This document shows, in pieces, positions 20,976 to 28,585 of a DNA stretch of 64,000 nt (its first letter is position 1; each line of letters starts with the position of its first letter). The notes beneath the pieces are model-generated. The model was not told the DNA's origin. It searched no databases and worked only from the letters and a program-made list of their open reading frames with translations. The position numbers were made by a program, and so were the translations under genes. This DNA comes from Pseudidiomarina tainanensis. Its GTDB lineage: Bacteria > Pseudomonadota > Gammaproteobacteria > Enterobacterales > Alteromonadaceae. The DNA lies in contig NZ_PIQJ01000001.1 in the NCBI RefSeq assembly GCF_004214835.1, positions 1,488,001-1,552,000 of the forward strand, read 5' to 3'.

Positions 20976-21467
20976 ATGGAAAAGTACGAAGAATTGCTGC
21001 TGGCGCTGAGAAAAGTCATTCGCGCAACAGACTTGTACTCCAAGCAACTGAATAAACGCACTGGCTTAACGGCACCACAATTATTAATTCTAAGAGAGAT
21101 TGCGGCTGCTCCAGATGGCATCACTGCAAGCTCAGTTGCACAAAATATTACGCTCAGTCCGGCAACGGTTAGTAATGTTATTGATAGGCTCGAGCACCGT
21201 GAGCTAATCCATCGTGAGCGCAGTACCGAAGATCGCCGACGTGTAGTTCTGTCATTAACCACTAATGGTAAACAGCGTCTAGCCGAAGCGCCACGCCCCT
21301 TACAAGAAGATTTTATTCACAAATTTCAATCCTTAGCTGATTGGGAACAATCACAGCTCGTGGCAGGGATGCAGCGTATTGCTGCTATGATGGATGCAGA
21401 AAAACTTGATGCTGCCGACGTACTTGAAGTAGGAACCTATGAACAAAAAAAATATCGCTCGCATTAG
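20976..21467 (+). CDS. MarR family transcriptional regulator
   Basis: This 163-residue protein has the MarR winged-helix pattern: helix A-P-Q-L-L-I-L-R-E-I, recognition segment S-P-A-T-V-S-N-V-I-D-R-L-E (about residues 64-76), and wing S-T-E-D-R-R-R-V-V-L-S-L-T. AGGAA lies six bases before the ATG. Its 3' end overlaps the nuclease gene by 29 bases, so the nuclease is probably in the same transcript; what signal it senses cannot be read. The 32-base gap to csiV has no clear promoter, so it may also ride on the mfd-csiV message. Confidence 0.92.
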   Translation: MEKYEELLLALRKVIRATDLYSKQLNKRTGLTAPQLLILREIAAAPDGITASSVAQNITLSPATVSNVIDRLEHRELIHRERSTEDRRRVVLSLTTNGKQRLAEAPRPLQEDFIHKFQSLADWEQSQLVAGMQRIAAMMDAEKLDAADVLEVGTYEQKKYRSH

Positions 21468-23229
21468 TCTGACTAGTATTTCGCTGCTGTTACTAGCCAG
21501 TTGCGCACAAGTTTCGCAACCAGAAATTTGTTCTAGTGACATTACCCCTATTCACGCAATTCAGGGGGCAAGTTTTGAATCGCCATTGCTTGGCCAGCAA
21601 GAGACGACGCGAGGCATTGTGACTGCCAAGTGGCAAAACTCGGATCAATTGGGCGGCTTTTTCATTGTTAGTCATGAGGATGATCAAGATAACAACAATC
21701 AGACTTCAGAAGGTCTTTTTATTCAACATCAACAGAATGTGCCAGAGCTGAAACAAGGCGACTTGGTTTACCTCACAGGAACGGTTGAAGAAGCCAATAA
21801 TTTAACGCAATTAAACAACCTTGCTCATGTCGCTGTCTGCGACTCGGGATATGCAGTTAAACCCACACCATTGACTCTTCCTGTCGAAACTCTTGGAAAT
21901 TTTGAAGCGCTAGAGGGGATGCCTGTTAGCATTGCGCAAAATCTCATTATCAACGGTCATTATCAATTACTACGTCACGGTCAATTTGATGTTGCTCACG
22001 AGCGTTTGTTTACCCCCACTCAACACGTACAACCAGGAGCCGAAGCGCAGGCACAAGCGACTGCCAATGCTTTGGCGAGGCTCGTTATTGACGACAACTT
22101 GGCGCCTAACCCAAAGGCGCCAGCACAACCTATCCAAACGATTACCGCAACGAACACTGTGCGTAGCGGCGATAAGCTTGCGCCGATTCAAGGCATTCTG
22201 AGTAACTTTCGCGATAGCTACCGCTTGCAACCGACCTCAACTGTCGAAGTGATTCACAGCGACCCGCGCCCTGCGGCACCTGAGTTGCCGGCGACAAATA
22301 CCGTGCGAGTAGCAGCCTTCAACGTCTTAAATTACTTTAATGGTGAAGGGAAAAACAAACAGTTTCCAACTGAGCGTGGCGCGAAAACTCAAGCTGAGTT
22401 TCAGCGTCAGCACGCCAAAATCGTAGCGGCATTGAGCCAGTTAAATGCTGATATTATTGGCCTACTGGAACTTGAAAACGATGGTTATGACAAACACAGT
22501 GCTATCGTTGAACTGACAAACGCACTGAGTCAAGTGACGGGACAACCTTGGCGCTTTGTTCAAGCCGCCTCAGGTCGTTTTGGTAGTGATGACATTACCA
22601 ATGGTCTGATTTACCGTAGCGATAAAGTGACGCCACAAGGAGCCCCCTTGACCATTACGCAAGCGCCATTTGGCGAGCGTAGTCGACTACCTCTTATTCA
22701 ACGCTTTTCACCACAAAATACAGTTGAAAACTTAGTGGTTGCAGTCAATCACTTCAAATCTAAAGGTGGCTGTCCAAAAGACAGTAGCAACCCCAACGCC
22801 AATCAAAACGATGGGCAAGCATGTTGGAATGAGGTTCGCGTTCAATCTGCAAACCTTTTAGCCAACTTCATGGATAACCACAATGATTTAAAGCGGTTCC
22901 CGTTGCGCGTATTGATGGGTGATTTCAATGCCTATGCACAAGAAGATCCAATTCAAACCCTTCTCAAGCGCGGTTATTACAACCGAATTGATGCGTTTAA
23001 TCCGTATGCTTACAGCTATGTGTATGATGCGCAGGCAGGTAGCTTGGATCATATACTGGTGTCGAGTCAGTTAACGGCTCGCGTGGTTAACCAAGCTATA
23101 TGGTCAATCAATGCCGATGAACCAACGCTATTGCAATACAACAATGCTGAAACCAATGAGCAATGGTATGCCCCGCTACCATATCGCGCGTCTGATCACG
23201 ACCCTGTTTTTGCCGACATTCAATTCTAA
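21439..23229 (+). CDS. ExeM/NucH family extracellular endonuclease (lipoprotein)
   Basis: This 596-residue secreted nuclease probably degrades extracellular DNA. It has a lipoprotein signal peptide with lipobox L-L-A-S-C (Cys22), an OB-fold-like N-terminal half, and an endonuclease/exonuclease/phosphatase domain from about residue 285 with A-F-N-V-L-N-Y, L-L-E-L-E-N (metal Glu), N-H-F-K-S-K-G-G, G-D-F-N-A-Y and S-D-H-D-P-V (catalytic His). That is shorter than ExeM proteins, which often carry an added lamin-tail domain. AGGA stands five bases before the ATG, inside the marR end. With the alkaline phosphatase 2 kb downstream it would fit scavenging of phosphate from DNA, though no Pho box was seen here. 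A run of eight A at its start codes Lys-Lys-Asn. Confidence 0.9.
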   Translation: MNKKNIARISLTSISLLLLASCAQVSQPEICSSDITPIHAIQGASFESPLLGQQETTRGIVTAKWQNSDQLGGFFIVSHEDDQDNNNQTSEGLFIQHQQNVPELKQGDLVYLTGTVEEANNLTQLNNLAHVAVCDSGYAVKPTPLTLPVETLGNFEALEGMPVSIAQNLIINGHYQLLRHGQFDVAHERLFTPTQHVQPGAEAQAQATANALARLVIDDNLAPNPKAPAQPIQTITATNTVRSGDKLAPIQGILSNFRDSYRLQPTSTVEVIHSDPRPAAPELPATNTVRVAAFNVLNYFNGEGKNKQFPTERGAKTQAEFQRQHAKIVAALSQLNADIIGLLELENDGYDKHSAIVELTNALSQVTGQPWRFVQAASGRFGSDDITNGLIYRSDKVTPQGAPLTITQAPFGERSRLPLIQRFSPQNTVENLVVAVNHFKSKGGCPKDSSNPNANQNDGQACWNEVRVQSANLLANFMDNHNDLKRFPLRVLMGDFNAYAQEDPIQTLLKRGYYNRIDAFNPYAYSYVYDAQAGSLDHILVSSQLTARVVNQAIWSINADEPTLLQYNNAETNEQWYAPLPYRASDHDPVFADIQF

Positions 23230-23249
23230 CAATTAAATTGATCAAAACT

Positions 23250-23301
23250 TGTCACATCCTGCGCTTTTGTTGCATCTTAATAATCGAACTGATGCAACAA
23301 A
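23250..23301 (+). promoter_or_regulatory. ECF-like promoter with 11-bp inverted repeat ahead of the sigma factor gene
   Basis: TTTGTTGCATC at 23266-23276 and its exact complement GATGCAACAAA at 23291-23301 form an 11-bp dyad with a 14-base spacer. TGTCACA (23250-23256) and CATCTTA (23273-23279), 16 bases apart, could be the -35 and -10 of an ECF-type autoregulated promoter; the left arm then covers the spacer and -10. The right arm ends in the AAA of the AAAGG ribosome site (23299-23303). The dyad could be an operator, or an RNA hairpin if transcription starts further upstream. Confidence 0.45.
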
Positions 23302-23311
23302 GGCCGTGATA

Positions 23312-23881
23312 GTGAGTAAGGAAAACTCTGGATTTGGTCAAGTTACCGATGAGATGACACTCGCTGCTGCGGCTAGCGGACAATTACGTGCGCAAAAGAT
23401 TATTTTCGAGCGCTATAAAAATGCAGTGCTCCGAACCTTAATTGGTTTGTGTCATGATCGTGATCTTGCTCGAGATCTTGCCCAAGATGCCTTTTTACAA
23501 GCTTTTTCGAAACTTCATCAGGTTCGCAATTACCGCGCTTTTGGTGGATGGTTAAAGCAACTCACTATACGTACAGCGTTGAGCTACTTTCGAGCTCAAC
23601 CACCCGTTAGCGATACCTTTCAAGAAGACGCAATCGAAAGCGAGCAATGGTCCACACAAGCCGATTGGCTGATTCAATTGCGTGACATTGAAACACTCAT
23701 TGCGCAGCTCAACAATCAAGAGCGTCTCACGGTATGGCTCTACCTAGGTGAAGGTTATAACCACGAAGAAATTGCTGAACTACTTGATGAGCAAGCCGCA
23801 ACAGTGCGTAAACGATATCAGCGCGCACTAGCTAAGCTTCACGATTTTTTGACTAATAACGAGGTACTTCATGACCACTAA
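23312..23881 (+). CDS. RNA polymerase sigma factor, ECF type
   Basis: This protein, about 189 residues, has region 2 (F-E-R-Y-K-N-A-V-L-R, then D-L-A-R-D-L-A-Q-D-A-F-L-Q-A-F) and region 4 (Q-E-R-L-T-V-W-L-Y-L-G-E-G-Y-N-H-E-E-I-A-E-L-L) of ECF sigma factors. I choose the GTG at 23312 because AAAGG lies eight bases upstream; the longer frame begins with TTG at 23249 and adds 21 residues unlike the family. A neighbouring GTG at 23306 is possible. The gene overlaps the next by 11 bases. A small membrane protein and a periplasmic PDZ protein follow, so it likely answers an envelope signal. Confidence 0.9.
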   Translation: MSKENSGFGQVTDEMTLAAAASGQLRAQKIIFERYKNAVLRTLIGLCHDRDLARDLAQDAFLQAFSKLHQVRNYRAFGGWLKQLTIRTALSYFRAQPPVSDTFQEDAIESEQWSTQADWLIQLRDIETLIAQLNNQERLTVWLYLGEGYNHEEIAELLDEQAATVRKRYQRALAKLHDFLTNNEVLHDH

Positions 23882-24266
23882 GCAAGAGCAACAACTGCAA
23901 CAAAAGTGGCAGCAATATGTTGCCGCTGAAGCGGAACATGTCGACATTACTTTTTACGCACCGCAGCAGAATCAATCGCCACATCGCTTAAAAACACAGA
24001 TCAAACCAATGTGGCTGAGTGCTGCGGCTTTAGTGATGACAATTGGTATTACATGGTGGTTGTCCTTTTTGCCAGTACCGACGGTGGATGACAGCAGCGT
24101 TGTTGATGACTCACGAGTACCGACTGACAGTTCACAACCGATGTTACTGGCGTCTAATTATCGTTTAGATGCGCTAGAACGACGTATCCAACAAGCATAC
24201 TTGCAGGGCGCATCAGAAGTTGAATTAGCGCAATTGTGGCAACAACACCAAGCGCTGACCAACTAG
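23871..24266 (+). CDS. small single-pass membrane protein, probable anti-sigma factor
   Basis: This 131-residue protein has a Gln-rich cytoplasmic N-terminus (residues 1-46), one membrane segment (about 47-67, W-L-S-A-A-A-L-V-M-T onward) and an acidic, Ser/Asp-rich periplasmic tail ending in an amphipathic helix. It overlaps the sigma factor gene by 11 bases with GAGG six bases before its ATG, the usual anti-sigma position. I see no zinc H-x3-C-x2-C anti-sigma motif, so the assignment rests on topology and context only. The 3' end is 12 bases from the PDZ gene start. Confidence 0.6.
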   Translation: MTTKQEQQLQQKWQQYVAAEAEHVDITFYAPQQNQSPHRLKTQIKPMWLSAAALVMTIGITWWLSFLPVPTVDDSSVVDDSRVPTDSSQPMLLASNYRLDALERRIQQAYLQGASEVELAQLWQQHQALTN

Positions 24267-24277
24267 GAGAAGTAACC

Positions 24278-25120
24278 ATGGTTAAATCAATTGCTACGTT
24301 TCTCATCACCAGTGTGCTGTGCACGTCAGTTGTTGCACAAGAACAACAAGCGCGTGATTACGCTCGTGCAGCGGCAATTGCAGCAAGCAAGGCACAAGGT
24401 TCAAAACAGCAGGTTATTCTTGAAGAACCAGCGCGCAGCTACTTCGAGTGGGGCGCAATTATGAATGAAAAAGCTGAAGTAGTAAGTGTTCGCAAAGGCA
24501 GTGTTGCTGCAACAATGACATTACAAGTCGGTGATGTCATTCAACACATTAATCAACAGCCAGTTGATCCACAAAACCTAGATAAAGCCCTGACCACTTT
24601 GGCATCGCTTGAGCATAATCAGGCATTTTCTGTAGGTGTATTGCGCCAACAACAAGCACTTGAGCTGAAAGGTGTTGCTCGCGCAACGGTTATTCCAGGT
24701 TGGCGACTCGAAGTAAATAATACACTCGAAGAAGGCTCACACACGGGCTTAATGACAACGAAGTCTAACGAAAAAGCGTGCGGCCGTATCAGTGTATTTT
24801 TTACCCCACCCGTAACTGCAGACTTGTACCCTGCGTTTATTAATACGATTGATGGCGACAATGTTCGCGTTAAAAACCCGTCCTTTCGATTAGCGTTGAA
24901 TAAGTATCAGGTGGGCATTCATGAGCTGATTGATGAGCCGTCTTTGCGACGCGGTGGAGGCAGTGCTTCAGAGAAAGTACTTGAACTGGCCATCGAGCCA
25001 AACAAAACTTATCATATCGCCGCAAAATTTATTCGCGAAAAGCGCTATCAACGCTTTAATGACGGGTACTGGGAGCCGGTTGTTTGGAAGGTAACCGATC
25101 AAACCTGTCAATTAGACTGA
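24278..25120 (+). CDS. periplasmic PDZ-domain protein
   Basis: From the chosen ATG the protein has 280 residues with a signal peptide (residues 1-21, cleavage after V-V-A-Q). A PDZ-like domain follows at about residues 60-130 (V-V-S-V-R-K-G-S-V-A-A, then L-Q-V-G-D-V-I-Q-H-I-N-Q-Q-P-V). The C-terminal 150 residues are strand-rich and unrecognised, with a Cys pair. No protease domain is present, unlike DegS. AGGAGAAG precedes this ATG; the longer frame, starting 14 codons upstream inside the previous gene, was rejected. Third gene of the sigma operon, it is a candidate signal receptor for the membrane protein. Confidence 0.75.
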   Translation: MVKSIATFLITSVLCTSVVAQEQQARDYARAAAIAASKAQGSKQQVILEEPARSYFEWGAIMNEKAEVVSVRKGSVAATMTLQVGDVIQHINQQPVDPQNLDKALTTLASLEHNQAFSVGVLRQQQALELKGVARATVIPGWRLEVNNTLEEGSHTGLMTTKSNEKACGRISVFFTPPVTADLYPAFINTIDGDNVRVKNPSFRLALNKYQVGIHELIDEPSLRRGGGSASEKVLELAIEPNKTYHIAAKFIREKRYQRFNDGYWEPVVWKVTDQTCQLD

Positions 25121-25121
25121 T

Positions 25122-25155
25122 TCGTCATTTTGTTGTCATGAGTTCGTGTTAAACT
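25122..25155 (+). promoter_or_regulatory. Pho-box-like site and -10 for alkaline phosphatase
   Basis: Two GTCAT repeats at 25124-25128 and 25135-25139 are spaced by 11 bases within TTCGTCATTTTGTTGTCATG, close to the PhoB box (two CTGTCAT repeats 11 bases apart). TAAACT at 25150-25155 (4/6 to the -10 consensus) starts about 10 bases behind the second repeat, the normal geometry of PhoB-activated promoters, which lack a -35. The alkaline phosphatase ATG follows 33 bases later. Confidence 0.65.
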
Positions 25156-25188
25156 CACCCGAAATTAAACCGATGTAGGATAAAGGTC

Positions 25189-26556
25189 ATGGCTTCAAGA
25201 GCTCTATTTGCAGTGACTGCAGCAACAGCGTTGGTATTAGCTAGCTGTTCGAGCACAACAAACAATTCAACGACAGATACCCATACTTCCAATCAGCAAG
25301 CACCCAATATCATTTTTATGATTGGCGATGGTATGGGCTTTGAATTCATTTCTGCTTATCGTTACGCCATGAGCGAACGCGGTGCAGGGAAACTCGCTCC
25401 AACACCCTTTGATGATCTTCTTGTCGGCGCAGCAACCACCTACCCTGATGACGATACCTGGGTCACTGATTCAGCTGCTGGCGCTACAGCGCTAGCCACT
25501 GGTGTTAAAAGCTATAACGGTGCCATTGGTATTGATGCTGACAAAAATCCGAAACAAACCTTAATGGAATTAGCACGGGAAAACGGTTGGTCAACTGGTG
25601 CAGTTGCCACGGTACAAGTAAACCATGCTACACCAGCGAGCTTTTTCACGCATCATCCGTCGCGCAACTTATACAATGAAATCGCCGATTCATATGCTCA
25701 GCAGGTGACTAACGGCGGCTGGAGTTTTGATGTTTTATTGGGTGGCGGACACAGCTACTTCCAACGCGAAGAGAAAAATTGGTTACCACAGCTTGAACAA
25801 CAAGGTCTGCAAGTCGTCACAACAATCGAGCAACTCAACAACGTTTCAAACGCTCCGGTTTTGGGGTTATTCGCCGACAAAGCGCTGCCGTTTGCCATTG
25901 ATGATCGACCTGGGCGTCTTGCCGAAATGACCACGCATGCACTGCGGTTACTTGAACAGCGCTCTGCAACCACGGGTAAGCCATTTGCTTTAATGATTGA
26001 AGGTAGCATGATTGATTGGTGTGGCCATGCCAACGATATCGCCTGTGCAGTACACGAAATGGCTGATTTCGCTGCTGCTGTCGAGGTTGTTCGCAATTAT
26101 ATGAGTGAGAATCCCAATACTTTACTGGTCATTACCGCAGACCATTCAACTGGTGGTTTAACGCTAGGCCAAGGTGGCGAATATGCGTGGTATTCAGAAA
26201 AAGTCATGGGTATTCAAAAATCACTAGAAGTTATGGCGACGGAATTGGTCAAACGTCCGAAATCAGAGTGGCGAGATTATTTAACGCCAGTATTTAATCT
26301 GCCGTTATCAGACGCTCAATGGCAACAGCTTGAATCTGTAACCATTGATGCGAACGCAAAAGGTCGAGATAAACTCAAATCTGTCCATCAGGTTTTGGTT
26401 CAGATTATCAGCGAACACACCCGTACCGGTTGGACTACTTCAGGCCATACCGCAGTTGATGTGCCTGTCATGGCGACTGGTCCAGGTGCTGAAGCCTTCC
26501 GTGGCTACATTGACAATACCGATATCGCCAAAGCCTTATTAAAGCTGGTGCGTTAA
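25189..26556 (+). CDS. alkaline phosphatase (lipoprotein)
   Basis: This 455-residue PhoA-superfamily enzyme hydrolyses phosphate monoesters outside the inner membrane. Lipobox L-A-S-C places the lipidated Cys at residue 20. Active-site segments: I-G-D-G-M-G near residue 45 (metal Asp), V-T-D-S-A-A-G-A-T-A near residue 95 with the nucleophile Ser, E-G-S-M-I-D-W-x-G-H near residue 270, T-A-D-H-S-T-G-G near 320, and S-G-H-T-A near 420. AAAGG precedes the ATG by three to seven bases. The upstream Pho-box-like site implies induction by phosphate limitation. The stop overlaps that of the convergent asnB by four bases (TTAA). Confidence 0.95.
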   Translation: MASRALFAVTAATALVLASCSSTTNNSTTDTHTSNQQAPNIIFMIGDGMGFEFISAYRYAMSERGAGKLAPTPFDDLLVGAATTYPDDDTWVTDSAAGATALATGVKSYNGAIGIDADKNPKQTLMELARENGWSTGAVATVQVNHATPASFFTHHPSRNLYNEIADSYAQQVTNGGWSFDVLLGGGHSYFQREEKNWLPQLEQQGLQVVTTIEQLNNVSNAPVLGLFADKALPFAIDDRPGRLAEMTTHALRLLEQRSATTGKPFALMIEGSMIDWCGHANDIACAVHEMADFAAAVEVVRNYMSENPNTLLVITADHSTGGLTLGQGGEYAWYSEKVMGIQKSLEVMATELVKRPKSEWRDYLTPVFNLPLSDAQWQQLESVTIDANAKGRDKLKSVHQVLVQIISEHTRTGWTTSGHTAVDVPVMATGPGAEAFRGYIDNTDIAKALLKLVR

Positions 26557-28568
26557 GCGCACCAGCCCAATTCGTTAGCGCGCTGTTGCGCTAACTTCGG
26601 CACGTCGGCTTTAACAAAATGATGATGGAGAATTTGCACGCCCAGCATATGGTTAATCACCGCATCAAGCTGCACTTTCTCATCAATCGGTACCTCATCT
26701 GATTCATGCCGTTCAAACGTGCGTTGAACCTCAGCAAAGTCGAGTAATCCAGCCTCTTTTACCGCTTCTTCAGATAAGAACTGTTCAGCAAGCTTAAGTA
26801 CCGCTTGCCATTTTTTCGGATCGGTATGTGCTGGTGGTGCCATAAATGCGAACTTTTCACGCTTATACAACGTTTCGGGCAATAGACCTTTCATTGCCTC
26901 GCGCAACACATACTTTTCTTTATTACCTTTGATACGCAGGTGTGGCGGCACCGTAAACGCATACTCTGCTAAATGATGATCTAAAAACGCGGGGCGAGCT
27001 TCCATCGAATTCGCCATATCAACGCGGTCCCCCCCCCACGTTAGAATTTGCCCTTCGAGCATGGTTTTTATCCATACATATTGTGCACGGTCAAGCGGAT
27101 GGCGGCCCTTCAGCATCGTCTCGTCTAACGTTTCAGCAATCGCTTTACCGGCATCGTAATTTTCTAGATTTTGGCGGCGCTCAGCAGCAATCAATGGCAA
27201 TGCAACGTCACCACATGAAAGCCACGGTTGCACGCAACTCGGCGTAAAGCCCATTTTGGCGTTAAACGCTGCGCTAACAAATTCCTCACGCGCTAACATG
27301 GCACCTTTGAACAGCTTATTGTTCTTTTCTAACAACTCTTGCCAAGCTTTGCGCTCACTGTCCGGTAAATGGTCTAAACCATGCAAAAACATGTCTTTAC
27401 GAAACGCTGGGTAACCAGCAAATAGTTCATCGGAGCCTTCGCCGGTGAGTACTACCTTGTACCCTACTTCGTTCACCTGTTGGCTCATGAGGTACTTAGC
27501 TACGCCCAGCGTGTTGTAAATCGTACGCTCCGTATGCCAAATGGTTTTCACAAAATGATCATAAAGATCATCTGCTTTGAGGCGCATAATGTGGTGATCA
27601 GCACCGGTTGCTTCCGCCATTTCTTGAGCAATCGGCGTTTCATCATAATCATCGGAGTCAAAACCAATCGTAAATGCTTTAACTGAGGTTTGGGTAGCGG
27701 CAGCCGAAAGCCCCAAGATGGCACACGAATCAATCCCCCCGGATAGATAACAACCGACCGGCACATCAGCGGTTAAACGATGCTGAACCGCTTCCAACAA
27801 ATGCTTGCGAACACCATCGATATATTCTTGCTCATCAACATCGTCGCCAGGATAGTCTTGCGCCAGTGGAAAATTGACATCCCAATACTTGCTTTCGCTG
27901 AGCTCAAGCTTACCGTTACGTCGCGTAACTTTAACCACATGGCCTGGTGCCACTTGTTTCACACCTGCAAAAGCTGTCGTACCGGGTACCATAACCTGAA
28001 TCAACTGATGATAGAGCCCTTCACTCGAGAACTCTCGTTTTACTGCTGGGTGAGCAAACAACACTTTGAGTTCTGAACCAAATACCACACCGTCAGAAGT
28101 TTCTGTGTAATACAGCGGCTTAATTCCAAACCGATCGCGCACCAGATACATCGCATCTTCGTTACGATCATATAAACCAAAAGCAAACTCACCGCGCAGG
28201 TGCGTTAGTGTCTCGTCGAGACCTTCGCGAGCGAATAGATGCAAAACGATTTCTGAATCACTTTTGCTACGAAAGCGAGCACCTTGTGCCGTTAAATCGG
28301 CGCGAATACGTTTAAAATCATAAAATTCACCGTTGTGAGCCAATAACAGTTCACCGCTATCACTCACGAATGGTTGCCGCGCACGATCTTCGTTTAAATC
28401 GATAATCGATAACCGCGCATGGCTAAAGCCAACGCCTGTGTTATCGAGAATCTGATAACCAAAGCCATCGGGGCCACGATGGTGCATGATGGCCGCCATA
28501 TTCACCAAGGTCTGCGCATCGGGCGCTTGATTGGCATCACGATTAAATATTCCTGCTATTCCACACAT
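26553..28568 (-). CDS. asnB: asparagine synthase (glutamine-hydrolysing) family protein
   Basis: The 671-residue protein has an N-terminal glutaminase domain with the nucleophile at Cys2 (M-C-G-I-A-G-I-F) and a C-terminal ATP-pyrophosphatase synthetase domain with L-S-G-G-I-D-S at about residues 273-279. AsnB makes asparagine from aspartate, ATP and glutamine; relatives amidate other carboxylates. At 671 residues it is longer than E. coli AsnB (554), closer to the AsnO-like group. It is the last gene of an operon, 17 bases behind a PyrB-like carbamoyltransferase, which makes a pathway-specific amidation as likely as general asparagine supply. A nine-G tract (see 27029-27037) lies in the conserved W-G-G-D-R region. 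Confidence 0.88.
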   Translation of the reverse strand: MCGIAGIFNRDANQAPDAQTLVNMAAIMHHRGPDGFGYQILDNTGVGFSHARLSIIDLNEDRARQPFVSDSGELLLAHNGEFYDFKRIRADLTAQGARFRSKSDSEIVLHLFAREGLDETLTHLRGEFAFGLYDRNEDAMYLVRDRFGIKPLYYTETSDGVVFGSELKVLFAHPAVKREFSSEGLYHQLIQVMVPGTTAFAGVKQVAPGHVVKVTRRNGKLELSESKYWDVNFPLAQDYPGDDVDEQEYIDGVRKHLLEAVQHRLTADVPVGCYLSGGIDSCAILGLSAAATQTSVKAFTIGFDSDDYDETPIAQEMAEATGADHHIMRLKADDLYDHFVKTIWHTERTIYNTLGVAKYLMSQQVNEVGYKVVLTGEGSDELFAGYPAFRKDMFLHGLDHLPDSERKAWQELLEKNNKLFKGAMLAREEFVSAAFNAKMGFTPSCVQPWLSCGDVALPLIAAERRQNLENYDAGKAIAETLDETMLKGRHPLDRAQYVWIKTMLEGQILTWGGDRVDMANSMEARPAFLDHHLAEYAFTVPPHLRIKGNKEKYVLREAMKGLLPETLYKREKFAFMAPPAHTDPKKWQAVLKLAEQFLSEEAVKEAGLLDFAEVQRTFERHESDEVPIDEKVQLDAVINHMLGVQILHHHFVKADVPKLAQQRANELGWCA
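27029..27037. repeat. nine-base C/G homopolymer inside asnB
   Basis: Nine consecutive C on the plus strand (G on the coding strand) encode part of W-G-G-D at about residue 511 of the asparagine synthase, using two GGG Gly codons. Slippage by one base would truncate the enzyme. In this assembly the frame is intact. Confidence 0.9.
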
Positions 28569-28585
28569 ACTTACTCGGTCCTCTT

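Noticed and set aside
21439-21470. Eight-A run at the start of the nuclease gene inside the marR overlap
   Set aside because: Considered as a slippage site for phase variation or frameshifting, but Lys-Lys-Asn is a normal signal-peptide start and A8 is not exceptional.
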